The position numbers were made by a program, and so were the translations under genes. A DNA stretch of 37,626 nucleotides from JASFQI01 sp050115555 (GTDB taxonomy: Bacteria > Desulfobacterota > DSM-4660 > Desulfatiglandales > HGW-15). The stretch spans positions 1 to 37,626 of the forward strand of contig JASFQI010000005.1 of assembly GCA_050115555.1 (NCBI GenBank). Reading direction: 5' to 3'. Below, piece after piece: positions 22,872-32,056 of this stretch; position 1 is the stretch's first letter; every line of letters begins with the position of its first letter. Below the pieces are notes generated by a model. It was not told where the DNA came from. It saw only the letters and a list, made by a program, of their open reading frames with translations, and did not search any database.

Positions 22872-24266
22872 TCAATCGCTCTTTTCCCGGCTCATTCCCT
22901 TTCCAAGGCTCAGGGCCATCATGGCGATCACCCCCACGCCGATCACGAGCACGCCCCAAAGGAGCCACGTTTTCCAGGGCACAGGGGGCGGCGGAGGAAC
23001 CAGTTGCCCCGAACCTCCAAGCTCCCTCTTGGACAATACCGCGGCATCCCTGAGCAGGCCTTCCTTTTCTCCGCCCATCATCCGGGCCAATGTCCCATGC
23101 GTGTCACGGTGCTGCTCTTCCTTTCCAAGCCGGGCTGAGCCGTATGCCAGCATGAACGGGCCCTCGCCCCGGGCCACGAAAAGCAGCTCATGGGGCAGCC
23201 ATCCCAGCTCCACGGTCGGGACGGTGCCGGGATCGCTGAATGCGTCCTCTTCCACGGCCAGCTTCCAGTACCGGTCCGTCGTGAGGGCCACGGATGCCGT
23301 GTCCTGGACCAGGGTGGTTTTCTCAAAGGTGAGGTGATAGAAAACACTGTGCTGTCGGTTTCGCCACGTCGCTTCCCGATCGGGCCGTGAAAAAAGGGTC
23401 GCCTCAGCCAGGGTGTTCTTCTCGGTGAACCGGAGCCTGATCCGGTCAGCAGGCAGCCGTGCCTGGCTCTCGTACTCATAGACGGCAATTCCCCGTTCCC
23501 CATCCGTCTTCCCGGGGCTCCCTGCAAGGGCCGTCCACTGCCTTTCCTGCTCCGGCTCTCCGCTTTTTCGAATGGCGCGGACCTCGGTGACCGCCATCCC
23601 TTCTTGATCTGCCGGCCACGTGAGCCGGTAATAGGGGGCCTGTGTCTCCGGGACACGGATTCTGTTCCTGCGGATCTCGTGACCGTGATACTGCATTCGA
23701 ACCAGGGTTGCGCGGGGAACCAGGGATGCCCAGTGCGTCATGTCCCGGCTGGACTCCACGGAAACCGTGAGGACGAAACTCCCCTCGATTTCCTGCCAGG
23801 TGACCTCGAGCTCGTGGATCGGTTCCTTGTGCCTGCTGGCGTCAATGATGTACCCGGAGAGGTCCGGTCCCTCCTGGTCCCCTGTATTGTCTGAGAACAC
23901 CTGAATCGTGGTCTGCTCGCCCGTCTTCTCGACCCGCATGGAAAGGCCGTCCTTCCCCGGCAGGTTTTCCCCCTCATGCAGGGGAAAAATGGGCAGGACG
24001 TTGGACCGCTCCGGGGCCTCGCTCGGTTTCCTCGGCCGGCGAAGGACATGGGGCACCATCGCTTCCGCGCCGTTGAAGACTCGAATATCGGACAGGTCGT
24101 CCCGGGTCACCGTCTCATAGACCTCCCTGGGCACGGAGAGGCGGTAGACCGCTCCGGTTTCCTTCAGCGAAAGGGGCATGCCGTATGCGAAATCCATGGG
24201 CTTCGGCGCGGCCTCTGCCATGGACGGCATCAGAAGGAGAACGACTACCAGGAAGACGCGTTTCAT
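22872..24266 (-). CDS. DUF3999 family exported protein
   Basis: A 464-residue protein with a signal peptide (MKRVFLVVVLLLMPSMAEAA), a large beta-rich periplasmic region and one C-terminal membrane helix (WLLWGVLVIGVGVIAMMALSL) preceded by a proline run (LVPPPPPVPWKTW). The segment YRLSVPREVYETVTRDDLSDIRVFN is typical of the DUF3999 N-terminus. Function is unknown. AAGGAGG precedes the ATG at 24266, and its start overlaps the DUF2339 stop (ATGA), so the pair is translationally coupled. This pairing with DUF2339 recurs across Gram-negative bacteria and suggests one envelope complex. Confidence 0.85.
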   Translation of the reverse strand: MKRVFLVVVLLLMPSMAEAAPKPMDFAYGMPLSLKETGAVYRLSVPREVYETVTRDDLSDIRVFNGAEAMVPHVLRRPRKPSEAPERSNVLPIFPLHEGENLPGKDGLSMRVEKTGEQTTIQVFSDNTGDQEGPDLSGYIIDASRHKEPIHELEVTWQEIEGSFVLTVSVESSRDMTHWASLVPRATLVRMQYHGHEIRRNRIRVPETQAPYYRLTWPADQEGMAVTEVRAIRKSGEPEQERQWTALAGSPGKTDGERGIAVYEYESQARLPADRIRLRFTEKNTLAEATLFSRPDREATWRNRQHSVFYHLTFEKTTLVQDTASVALTTDRYWKLAVEEDAFSDPGTVPTVELGWLPHELLFVARGEGPFMLAYGSARLGKEEQHRDTHGTLARMMGGEKEGLLRDAAVLSKRELGGSGQLVPPPPPVPWKTWLLWGVLVIGVGVIAMMALSLGKGMSREKSD

Positions 24267-27004
24267 AGGGCCTCCTTGGTGCGTGCAGGTGGAAGCGGGG
24301 AAAAGTAGCCGATGAGGAGCATGAGAGAGCCTACAAAGAGAAAGGACACGATGCGGGCCACCGTGCCGGTCCCGGCCAGGTCCACCACAAAGAGCTTGAT
24401 CACGACCAGCGTCAGGATGGACGCGCCTGCAATCCAGGCCGGACGGCTGCGCTTCCGGGTGGCGCCGAGGGTCGTGACAAGGGCGGTCACCCCCCAGAGG
24501 ATGGAGAGCGCGGCCTGGAAGAGGACCGACCGGTACAGGCCTTCCGGAGTGTACGGGACCTGGGCCCAGAAATGGATCGTCCGGGCCACCACGGCGTTGA
24601 GGAGGAGAAACCCGGCCACGTAAACGATCATTCTCAGCACCGGTCCATACATCGAATCGTGAGACCCCAGGAGACGGGCCCCCCGGTGGTGGATCCAGTA
24701 CAGCATCAGGAGCAGGAGATAGAGCTGGGTCAATTCCAGGGGGTTGATCACCGGTACAAAGGGAAGGGGTGCGGGATCGCCGGGGTAGAGGTTGATCAGG
24801 ACGGTCCAGCCGAAGAGGAAGGCCATGGGAAGGGCGGTCCCTTTCCCGAGGTAGTGCTCCCGAAAACGCCGGATCGGCCAGGAGAGACGTTCCCCTTTGC
24901 TGAGGAGGGCCAGGACGGCCACGCCCGGTACCGCTGCCCAGGCGCAGTACAGCCACGTCCCCTCTCCCTCGACCAGCAGGCCCACGGTGTAGGCAGCCTC
25001 CCGGGCCAGAATGACGAGGAGGAGCCACAGGGTGGCCTGATGCCACAGGGGAACGGCCTTTGCCGGCCAGGTCTTTTCGCAGGTCCAGAGCAGTCGGTAC
25101 TGTGCAAAGAAGGCGACGGCCCAGGCCACGGATTCCGCGCGGGCGAAGAAGTGTAAGGCTCCTCCGCCCCCGAGATTGTAAACGCATACAAGGGCCATCA
25201 TGGGCAACAGGAGGAGGGGCGGATAGGAGAGCGCTTTCCAGGCCAGGCGCCGGCTGGTCCCATCCATGAGCAGAAAGCTGAGGGCCCCGTGGACCAGTGT
25301 GGCCGTGACCGTGTCCTGCCATGCGACAAAACGTTCGATTTCGAGGAATGCCGCCCCGAACCACCACAAGACCCCCCAGACCATGAGGGGGACGGCCGCG
25401 GGTCGCTCCCATGCATGCAGGAGGTCGGATCTCCTCGTGAGATACCAGCCGGAGAAGAACCCGGCCAGACTGATGAGAAGACAGCCCACAAAGAAGCTGT
25501 TGGCCACAGGGATCTCACGGCTGGGCAACTGCGAGGACATCAGAAAGGAGAGGCCCGAACCCGCCTGCAGGAGCACGCCGAAGATGCGGGGCAGGAGCCG
25601 GTTCTGCCGGATCCCGATCCAGAGGATGGCACTGCCCTCGATGGCCCAGGCCGCGGAGGTCCATCGGCCGTCCAGGGCCAGGGGAATGGCCAGGCTTCCG
25701 AATACGACACCGAATGCCAGAAAGGACTCGATCAGCGTGCGAAGCCCGTTCACCCCTCGACGCCGGAGCACGGCAGCGAGCAGGATGTAGAAGAGTCCTA
25801 GGCCCAGGGCGCTCATGGCCAGGCCGTACTCGGTATCGCGGACCAGGCCGTACTGCAGCCCGAACGCCACCAGAGGCACGCCGAAGACCAGAGTACCGTC
25901 TACATAGCCCCTGAAATTCGAAGGCTGGCGAAGGGCATACAACACGGACAGGGCCACGTAGTAGAGAAAGAAAAGGATGAGAAACGGCTCTGTGCTGCGG
26001 AAGTATTGGGGCTGGTAAGAGTGGCTCCCCCAGAGAGAGGCAATGACAAAGGTGAAGAAAAAACCGATCAGGTTCAGCTCCCGCCACGCCCTGCGCCAGG
26101 CAATGAGGACGATGCCGAGGTTGAGCAGGGCATAGTAGGAAAACAGGACCACGTGGCTCCCGGTCTCGGTGGAGATCAGAACAGGGGCGAGAAAGCCCCC
26201 CACGATGCCGAACACGGCCAGGGACCTGGCGTCCTGGAGCACGGCAAGGATCCCAGAGAGAATCACCAGGGCGAACATCACGGCAAAGGCGAGACCGTAA
26301 GGGAGGAGGTGATAAAACCTTGCCGCTGCGTACACGGTGAGGTAAAGCACGCCCACGCCTCCGCCCTGAAGGATCAGCCCGTAGACCCTTCTGCGCTCAC
26401 GGAAACGCCATCCCGTACCGAGCAGGACCAGCCCCGCAAGAAATACGAGGATCAGGCGAAACTCGATAGGAACCAGGTTGCGCTGGGCCGCGTACTTGAG
26501 CAGGAAGGCAACGCCGAAAAAGAGGACGATCACACCGATTTTGGTGACGACATTGCCGGTGGTAAAAAAGGCCTTCACATACGCAGCAGCTCGGCCGGGC
26601 AGGTCGGTAAAGGCATCCCTGCGGGGTCCAGAGGATTCGCTTTCCCATGCTGTTGAAGGCTCGGGCCGGGCCGACGGGGGTTCAATGGCCTCGGAAGCAG
26701 CAGGCCGTTCCAAAGGAGGAGGACTTTCCTCTTGATCCGGTTTTTCGATTTCCCTGTCGGGTAGAGGTGGCGGCGTCACCTGGCGGCCTGGAGAGGATTC
26801 GAACTGAAAGGAAGGAGGGGCCTGGGTTCCTTCGGCCCGGGGCGCTGTGGCCTCTGTGCGTTCCTCGATTCGGGCCAGTCGCTTTCGCAGCTTGACGATC
26901 TCAGCGGTCAGGAGCCCCAGGGCGAGCCCGTAAAACCAGCCGGCATTCCGAGAGAGAAGCGCACCGATCAGCAACCCGACACCGCCCAGAAGCAGGTAGA
27001 CCAT
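24263..27004 (-). CDS. DUF2339 family polytopic membrane protein
   Basis: A 913-residue protein with an N-terminal hydrophobic hairpin (YLLLGGVGLLIGALL), a short coiled coil (IVKLRKRLARIEERTEA), and a Pro/Glu-rich linker. More than twenty membrane helices follow, starting at the conserved NVVTKIGVIVLFFGVAFLLKY motif of DUF2339. Family members are large membrane proteins of unknown function. The start at 27004 is preferred because the upstream frame (from 27079) has no ribosome-binding site and the hydrophobic N-terminus begins here. Coupled to the DUF3999 gene downstream. A role in envelope polymer export or modification is a guess from topology. Confidence 0.85.
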   Translation of the reverse strand: MVYLLLGGVGLLIGALLSRNAGWFYGLALGLLTAEIVKLRKRLARIEERTEATAPRAEGTQAPPSFQFESSPGRQVTPPPLPDREIEKPDQEESPPPLERPAASEAIEPPSARPEPSTAWESESSGPRRDAFTDLPGRAAAYVKAFFTTGNVVTKIGVIVLFFGVAFLLKYAAQRNLVPIEFRLILVFLAGLVLLGTGWRFRERRRVYGLILQGGGVGVLYLTVYAAARFYHLLPYGLAFAVMFALVILSGILAVLQDARSLAVFGIVGGFLAPVLISTETGSHVVLFSYYALLNLGIVLIAWRRAWRELNLIGFFFTFVIASLWGSHSYQPQYFRSTEPFLILFFLYYVALSVLYALRQPSNFRGYVDGTLVFGVPLVAFGLQYGLVRDTEYGLAMSALGLGLFYILLAAVLRRRGVNGLRTLIESFLAFGVVFGSLAIPLALDGRWTSAAWAIEGSAILWIGIRQNRLLPRIFGVLLQAGSGLSFLMSSQLPSREIPVANSFFVGCLLISLAGFFSGWYLTRRSDLLHAWERPAAVPLMVWGVLWWFGAAFLEIERFVAWQDTVTATLVHGALSFLLMDGTSRRLAWKALSYPPLLLLPMMALVCVYNLGGGGALHFFARAESVAWAVAFFAQYRLLWTCEKTWPAKAVPLWHQATLWLLLVILAREAAYTVGLLVEGEGTWLYCAWAAVPGVAVLALLSKGERLSWPIRRFREHYLGKGTALPMAFLFGWTVLINLYPGDPAPLPFVPVINPLELTQLYLLLLMLYWIHHRGARLLGSHDSMYGPVLRMIVYVAGFLLLNAVVARTIHFWAQVPYTPEGLYRSVLFQAALSILWGVTALVTTLGATRKRSRPAWIAGASILTLVVIKLFVVDLAGTGTVARIVSFLFVGSLMLLIGYFSPLPPARTKEAL

Positions 27005-27499
27005 AGGGAATCCTCTTCTCCTCTCCATTGATCGGCAAAACGAGCGAATGCCCCGTGTGGCAGGGGGCCAGCAGGTCAAATCTTCGGCTGAAAATGCGTT
27101 ATTCGCGCATTTAATGAAAAGTGCGCCCTACCATACAGGAAATTCAGGCCGTGGGAAAGTCGATTCTTTACCACTTTGTCATGGTCGCTTGGCTATTTCA
27201 CGTCCTGCTTGAACACGCCGGACACCCCCTGGCCATGCGCCTTGCCGCCTGAAATCCCCCGACGGAGCATCTTCACCCAGAGCGAAAACGGCCGGATGTC
27301 GGGGGGAAGCCCGAGTGAGGCCTGCACAAGGGCGAGCGAGTCCTCCAGCAAGGCGTCGTGAATGGGCCTGTACATCAGGAGCCGGGAAGCGATTGCAGTA
27401 GTATGGGTCGTCATTTTCAGGGTGTGTCTCAGGACAGGGGATGGATTCGAGCGGCTGCGTGAAACCTCATACCCGTGAAGACCGGAAAAGCCTTACGCA
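27005..27499. other. 495-bp spacer with a doubtful small reading frame
   Basis: Between DUF2339 and DUF3795. It contains one - strand frame of 73 codons (27193-27414) with no convincing ribosome-binding site and no recognised similarity. Near 27086-27112 it also holds GAAAATGCGTTATTCGCGCATTT, a partial inverted repeat that resembles the right half of the dispersed repeat family (AATGCGC and GCATTTTCA on the - strand), possibly a decayed copy. No promoter or terminator is clear. Confidence 0.4.
27193..27414 (-). CDS. small hypothetical protein, doubtful
   Basis: A 73-residue frame, MTTHTTAIASRLLMYRPIHD at its start, with a helical middle and a basic C-terminus. It is the longest - strand frame in a 495-bp gap and is bordered by genes on the same strand. 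No recognised family, no clear ribosome-binding site, and an equal-sized frame exists on the other strand. It could be a decayed gene end or not coding. Confidence 0.25.
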   Translation of the reverse strand: MTTHTTAIASRLLMYRPIHDALLEDSLALVQASLGLPPDIRPFSLWVKMLRRGISGGKAHGQGVSGVFKQDVK

Positions 27500-28021
27500 T
27501 CACCTTTTCTTCAGGTACTGCTCAATGGCCGCCTTGTGCCTGGCCACGTACTCGCAGCTGGGTGCCTCCCCGCATTTTCGGCATACAAGGTCGTAGGTGG
27601 AATTGATGGTGGAGCATTTGGGGCAGGTGTAGTCCTCCCGAATCTCGTGGAGCCATTGCTGATAGCCCACCGACCGGATTCGGTCCAGATTGTCCCACAA
27701 ATCGATCCGATGCGGCATGGCGGATTGAAACGCCTTCCAATCCTCGCATGGAAATTCCTCACATTCACCGCAGAAGTCCAGGCCCCGTTCGGCCGCGCAG
27801 GCGAACATCCTGCAGTCTTCGCAGTAGGGCAGCCGTTTGTCCGAACGACATCCATAGCAGGCGGCCTCCTCTTCCGAGTACTGGAAGTGTGCGGCAAGCC
27901 GTTGTCGTCGCTTCGGCTCCTCCGTGGTTGCAATGAACCAGGAGCAGGCCCCGCAGTACAACCCGCACACCGCGGCCTGAGTCTTATCCGATGGTTCTGA
28001 TGCGTTTTCTTCACGTTTCAT
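27500..28021 (-). CDS. Cys-rich DUF3795-type protein with C-terminal zinc ribbon
   Basis: A 173-residue protein with 16 cysteines. The N-terminal VCGLYCGACSW, then CYGCRSDKRLPYCEDCRMFACAAERGLDF in two steps, CGECEEFPC, fit DUF3795, a family of unknown function common in anaerobes. An extra C-terminal CPKC-x10-CRKC segment looks like a rubredoxin-type zinc ribbon. Cysteine spacing suggests bound metal, zinc or iron-sulfur. AAGGG precedes the ATG. Cytoplasmic, with no signal peptide. Next gene downstream is 40 bp away on the same strand side. Confidence 0.75.
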   Translation of the reverse strand: MKREENASEPSDKTQAAVCGLYCGACSWFIATTEEPKRRQRLAAHFQYSEEEAACYGCRSDKRLPYCEDCRMFACAAERGLDFCGECEEFPCEDWKAFQSAMPHRIDLWDNLDRIRSVGYQQWLHEIREDYTCPKCSTINSTYDLVCRKCGEAPSCEYVARHKAAIEQYLKKR

Positions 28022-28061
28022 ACTGCTATACCCTTCAGCCCTCTTTTCTTGTCGAATGACT

Positions 28062-28481
28062 CTAGTTCATCCGCTCGATATTCTGGAACTGATCGTTGAA
28101 CATGACATGGCCCAAAAACCATTGATCCTTGGGCTTATAAAAGAAAAACTGCCAGATCGTAGGAGCGACTTCCTGGTTGAGAGCGTAGACAAGGCGTACG
28201 ATCGATTTACAGAAAGCCTCTTCATGAATGATCTCATAGCTGATCACATTTCCATACATGGAAAGCCCGCTGGCGGTCTGCCTCTTGAGCATATCAACGG
28301 CCTGCGGTTTCATGGCTGGGATGCCTGATCCCGCAAAGAGGCCATCGTAAGCTTCGCTGATATTGCCTGCTTGGATGCTGCCGAAAAACTCTTGCGCAAA
28401 CTCCTTCGGCTCCTTTGCCCAGGACGAAGAAGCAGACAGACAAAAGATTATGGCCGTGAATACCCACATCCATTTTTTCAT
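28062..28481 (-). CDS. small exported protein, NTF2-like fold suspected
   Basis: A 139-residue protein with a signal peptide (MKKWMWVFTAIIFCLSASSSWA) and a mature domain of helices followed by strands. AQEFFGSIQAGNISEAYDGL and the later WQFFFYKPKDQWFLGHVMFN match the pattern of small NTF2/SnoaL-like (DUF4019-like) proteins. AAGGAG lies before the ATG at 28481; the in-frame extension to 28556 is unsupported. Function unknown. A second protein with a related layout (signal peptide plus DUF4019) is encoded at 35474-35896. Confidence 0.7.
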   Translation of the reverse strand: MKKWMWVFTAIIFCLSASSSWAKEPKEFAQEFFGSIQAGNISEAYDGLFAGSGIPAMKPQAVDMLKRQTASGLSMYGNVISYEIIHEEAFCKSIVRLVYALNQEVAPTIWQFFFYKPKDQWFLGHVMFNDQFQNIERMN

Positions 28482-28619
28482 AAGAAATCTCCTTTTCCAG
28501 GCTGAAAGCGGGTGACTACATTCTATTTCTTTTGTCGATGTCTGGCCAGCGAGCAAATGCGAAAATCCAAAGAGCGATGTCGATGTGTTTTCCTCATCCG
28601 GTCCTGAATGACGCGTGGG

Positions 28620-30803
28620 CTACCCTGTCTCGAACTCTTCCCGAATCTTCTCAACGGTCTCCTTTGAGAGGCACGCATCTCCTAGCGGCTGTTTGAACAC
28701 CTCCAGCGCAATGGTTTCGCCGAGCTTTCGATAGGACTCGAACTGGGCCTCGTCAAAGAACTGGTCGCCGGTAGTCTGGTCCGGGAAGCTGGGGTTCTTT
28801 CTCTGGTAAGCCCGCAGGTCCTCGGCCGCATTCGGGATGAGTGCAGACTTGATATAGATCAGGGTGCCCTCGGTTTCATCCGGGTCCGTGCTCGGGTAAA
28901 GGATTTTTCCGAAAACACAGCCTGTCCGGCTCAGTCCGGTCTGGGGCTCGGGGCGGAGGAGCTCCGGCTGGATGACGATATTCACGCCCAGGTCGATCCT
29001 TGCCTTCCTGATCACATTGGCGAGGTCGACCATGGAAAAATCCGGATCTGCCGCGGCATCCGAAGCAATGATGATCCGGCAGCGCCGTTTGAGAAGCGGG
29101 TACACACCCAGGTTCTCATGGTGCCCCCCGTCCGAGAGGTTGAGCAGCCCATCGCTCTCCGTGGCCCGTCCAAAAATCTCTTTGAGAAAATACCAGGGCC
29201 AGAGCACGCTCTGTTCCGTCCGGGCGAAAGCGGGGTTGGGGTTGGGCATCCATCGATTCAATCGGACGTTCAACAGGGTGAGCAACGCCCGCAATCCCTC
29301 GTTGGTGGAGGTCCCCATCTGCGGGCTGGCTGCAGCGCCCGAGATGGCCATGGCAGTGGCCAGGCGGGTCCTGCCCCGATTGTACATTTCGGTCTTTCTG
29401 TACCCCGTGGACTCGGATCCCACGTAGTTTCTGGAAAAGAAAAAGAGATCCGCACCTCGCCCGCGCAGGTAGGGGTCGGTGCTCGCCGGCACATTCAAGG
29501 TCGTATTGATGAGATGGCAGGGCGCTCCGTTTTCGTGTGCATGGAGCTCGTGCATGCAAAGGGGGTCGTTGGAAACAATGGTCTCTTTTACGACTTCCCC
29601 ACTCGCATCCCTGATCTTTTCGTTTTTGATGATGTAGGCCTCGCTCAGTCGATCCCTGTAGAAATGGTGCAGAGAGGCGCGATTGGTATCGATCACCAGG
29701 CTCGCGGCCAGGAGTACGGCGGCCACGGAAAGCGTCACGCAAAGCGCTGTGCCCTCATACGCCTCGAGTGCGGCCAGCCCTTGAAGGAGCCAGGCGAAGA
29801 GGATGGGAAGCACGAGCACCCAGCCGACCCTGAAGACGATTCCCAGGGTGGCACGCCCCTTGTTGTTCCTGCCCTGCATCAAACCTGAAATCAGTCCCAG
29901 GGCCGATGCGGCGGAGAGGCCGGAGAGGAGGTGCACAACCCAGTCCCTGGCCGAATTCCAGTGGTGGGCAAGGAGCGCGACGAGCCCCAATCCTGCGGAA
30001 ACGACCAGGACGCAGGCCAGGGCCGCGATGACGGTTTGGGATTTATTGCGGGCTTGCATGTACGGCTTCCGGCTGCATGTGGCGCCGTATCCGCGGATCA
30101 CCACCATCAGGAAGGCACTGCACAGGGAAACGTAGAAGCACCAGTCAATGAAGTGATCCGTGAAGCCCGGAATACGGATCAGCGTGTGTACGCCCCAGCC
30201 GAAAAGGATCAGAAGGGCGGCAGGGAAGAGGTTGGTGAGGACAAGGCCTGTCAGAAACGTGCCGAGCATGCGCGCGTACTCCAGGAAGGTGCCTTTCACC
30301 GCGAGGAAGTTGCCGTGCTCGCGCAGATGCTTCACGGTCTCCTGCTCGTCCGGCCGGGTCTTGCGTTGAAAGCGGAACGGGAACCTTTCCGCATCGACCG
30401 AGGCCTCGGGGTTGTCCAGCAGGGAGCTCAGGCAGGATCCGATGTACCCGCCCCCCGATACCGTGGAGAGGTAATCGCAGCAGCGAAGCACACCCCGGCG
30501 GGCCAGGGCCTGGAGCACACCCAGGTTGAACGTGGCCGAGCGAACGCCTCCCCCGGACAAGGCCAGACCGACCAGTTCCCCCTTGGCGCTGGGCCGAATG
30601 GTCGTCTGCGGCGCCACCCGTTCTGGATCGGCGCCCATCGCTCCAGGAGCATCGACCAACTCGCGCAACCGGTTGTGCTCCTCATGCACGGGATCTGAAT
30701 CCAGGCCGAGATGACCTCGGCGTTTTTCAAGGTACTCCAGCTCCGAGAGGAAGACCTTGGCAAATCGGTTCTCAAATCCCTTCTGGTCTTTTGACTTATC
30801 CAT
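28620..30803 (-). CDS. patatin-like phospholipase with internal membrane domain
   Basis: A 727-residue protein. Patatin motifs are the oxyanion loop SGGGVRSATFNLGVLQAL (residues 83-100), the nucleophile elbow STVSGGGY with serine 116, and the acidic dyad LSDGGHHENLG with aspartate 558. Between them are about six membrane helices (roughly 181-210, 222-238, 257-281, 289-309, 319-346, 351-371), so the catalytic parts are split by a membrane insert. It likely cleaves acyl esters of membrane lipids from the cytoplasmic face. GGGGAACGGC precedes the ATG at 30803; a GTG at 30839 is an alternative. Last gene of a four-gene - strand set starting with the M15 peptidase. Confidence 0.85.
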   Translation of the reverse strand: MDKSKDQKGFENRFAKVFLSELEYLEKRRGHLGLDSDPVHEEHNRLRELVDAPGAMGADPERVAPQTTIRPSAKGELVGLALSGGGVRSATFNLGVLQALARRGVLRCCDYLSTVSGGGYIGSCLSSLLDNPEASVDAERFPFRFQRKTRPDEQETVKHLREHGNFLAVKGTFLEYARMLGTFLTGLVLTNLFPAALLILFGWGVHTLIRIPGFTDHFIDWCFYVSLCSAFLMVVIRGYGATCSRKPYMQARNKSQTVIAALACVLVVSAGLGLVALLAHHWNSARDWVVHLLSGLSAASALGLISGLMQGRNNKGRATLGIVFRVGWVLVLPILFAWLLQGLAALEAYEGTALCVTLSVAAVLLAASLVIDTNRASLHHFYRDRLSEAYIIKNEKIRDASGEVVKETIVSNDPLCMHELHAHENGAPCHLINTTLNVPASTDPYLRGRGADLFFFSRNYVGSESTGYRKTEMYNRGRTRLATAMAISGAAASPQMGTSTNEGLRALLTLLNVRLNRWMPNPNPAFARTEQSVLWPWYFLKEIFGRATESDGLLNLSDGGHHENLGVYPLLKRRCRIIIASDAAADPDFSMVDLANVIRKARIDLGVNIVIQPELLRPEPQTGLSRTGCVFGKILYPSTDPDETEGTLIYIKSALIPNAAEDLRAYQRKNPSFPDQTTGDQFFDEAQFESYRKLGETIALEVFKQPLGDACLSKETVEKIREEFETG

Positions 30804-30896
30804 GAGCCGTTCCCCGAAGGTTGGGCCGGTCACCGCCACGGTTCCCGGTTTTCATGCATGCAGTGCATGCCCGAAGGGTCGCTGAGACGCCCCGGG

Positions 30897-32039
30897 CTAG
30901 TAGGTGACGCGCACCATCTCGGCCACGCCGTTCGTGTCGATTCCAAAGAGGTGCGTGTGCTTGGGCCTGTCCGTGACATTGCTAAGCCAGCCTCCCGTGT
31001 TGTAGAGCAACAGAGACGGCTCCACGGCCATGGCCCCTCCATTGTGGGTGTGACCGTACACGTAAAGGGTTGGCCGAAGAAAGGTCTCGCCCTCAAAGGT
31101 CGATTCAATCACGTTGTAGAAGTCCAGGGCATCCGTTTCCGCGCGTCCAAGCTCCGGGGCCGTCTCCCGGGTGAATTTTCCCGCAAAGACCCAGGGATGG
31201 ACGCAAGGGTGACCTTTCTCCAACTTGACGTAAAAGAGGTACAACCACTCCTTCCAGGAGGAGTCCGTGGTGGGCGGGTACCACCAGTGGTGGGTGAACC
31301 GCCACGTGGTCTCCTCGGCGCGCTCCAGGGTGCTCAGGTCTGCGTCCTCCGTGTTCGGGGCCAGACCGTGCATCACCCCGCTGAACAGGCCGGGGTTCAC
31401 GAAGAGGGAATCGTTCATGTGCCCGTGGGTGTAAAGGGACCGAAAGGGCCGGTCCCGGTACCCCGGCGGCCCGCAGTCCGGTCCGACGTACACCGGGTAC
31501 CCCAGACGGTACACCTTGGGATCCAGGAGCTTACCGAAAAAGTGCGACAGAAGAGGGCCTCTCCATGCGTTCCCCTGGACGCCTTCGGGGTAAAACGGGT
31601 GGCTGGTCTTGGGGGCCAGGGCCGCGTAAGCCTCGGACAAGTCAGGCTCGACATCGGCCGGGTCACATTCCCACCAGGGGGGGCCGCCTTCAAGGGGCTG
31701 TACCCGCCACCACATCCAGAAGACGTGGTCGTGATTTCCCGGCACGTAGATCACGCGGTGCGGCCGAAGCCACTGGAAGAGCCATTCAAAGAAGTTCTTT
31801 CCCGCTTCAGCGGCCCGCTCGATGGTGGCGGTTCCGAGCTCGAAGATGTCCCCCAGCAGTACGAGCTGCTGTACCGGGACCTGGGGCTCGTCATCCGATT
31901 TCAGCCCGGCCAGCATGGCCACGCCGCGGTACAAGGGCTCAAGGGCGCGCTGATTGGATTCCCAGTCCCACCGGGACCCGTCCACAAAGGAGTAGGTCTC
32001 TCCCAGGTGAAGGTCGGAGAGGCAGAGTAGTTCCAGCAT
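30897..32039 (-). CDS. calcineurin-like metallophosphoesterase
   Basis: A 380-residue protein with the five metallophosphoesterase blocks: CLSDLHLGE (D9, H11) at the start, LLGDIFE, VPGNHDH, and C-terminal YTHGHMND with YGHTHNGG for the last metal-binding histidines. The fold is dinuclear-metal, but it is longer than the average family member because of an insert after the GNHDH motif (WWRVQPLEGGPPWWE onward). No signal peptide, so cytoplasmic. The start at 32039 is set by the SDLH motif and by GGGGGAAC before it. It lies 17 bp after the membrane protein gene and 93 bp before the patatin gene, suggesting one operon. Confidence 0.85.
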   Translation of the reverse strand: MLELLCLSDLHLGETYSFVDGSRWDWESNQRALEPLYRGVAMLAGLKSDDEPQVPVQQLVLLGDIFELGTATIERAAEAGKNFFEWLFQWLRPHRVIYVPGNHDHVFWMWWRVQPLEGGPPWWECDPADVEPDLSEAYAALAPKTSHPFYPEGVQGNAWRGPLLSHFFGKLLDPKVYRLGYPVYVGPDCGPPGYRDRPFRSLYTHGHMNDSLFVNPGLFSGVMHGLAPNTEDADLSTLERAEETTWRFTHHWWYPPTTDSSWKEWLYLFYVKLEKGHPCVHPWVFAGKFTRETAPELGRAETDALDFYNVIESTFEGETFLRPTLYVYGHTHNGGAMAVEPSLLLYNTGGWLSNVTDRPKHTHLFGIDTNGVAEMVRVTY

Positions 32040-32056
32040 GGCGTTCCCCCTGTCGT

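Noticed and set aside
22872..25412. 846-residue frame extending the DUF3999 gene upstream
   Set aside because: The first 380 residues overlap DUF2339 out of frame. The signal peptide and AAGGAGG define the start at 24266.
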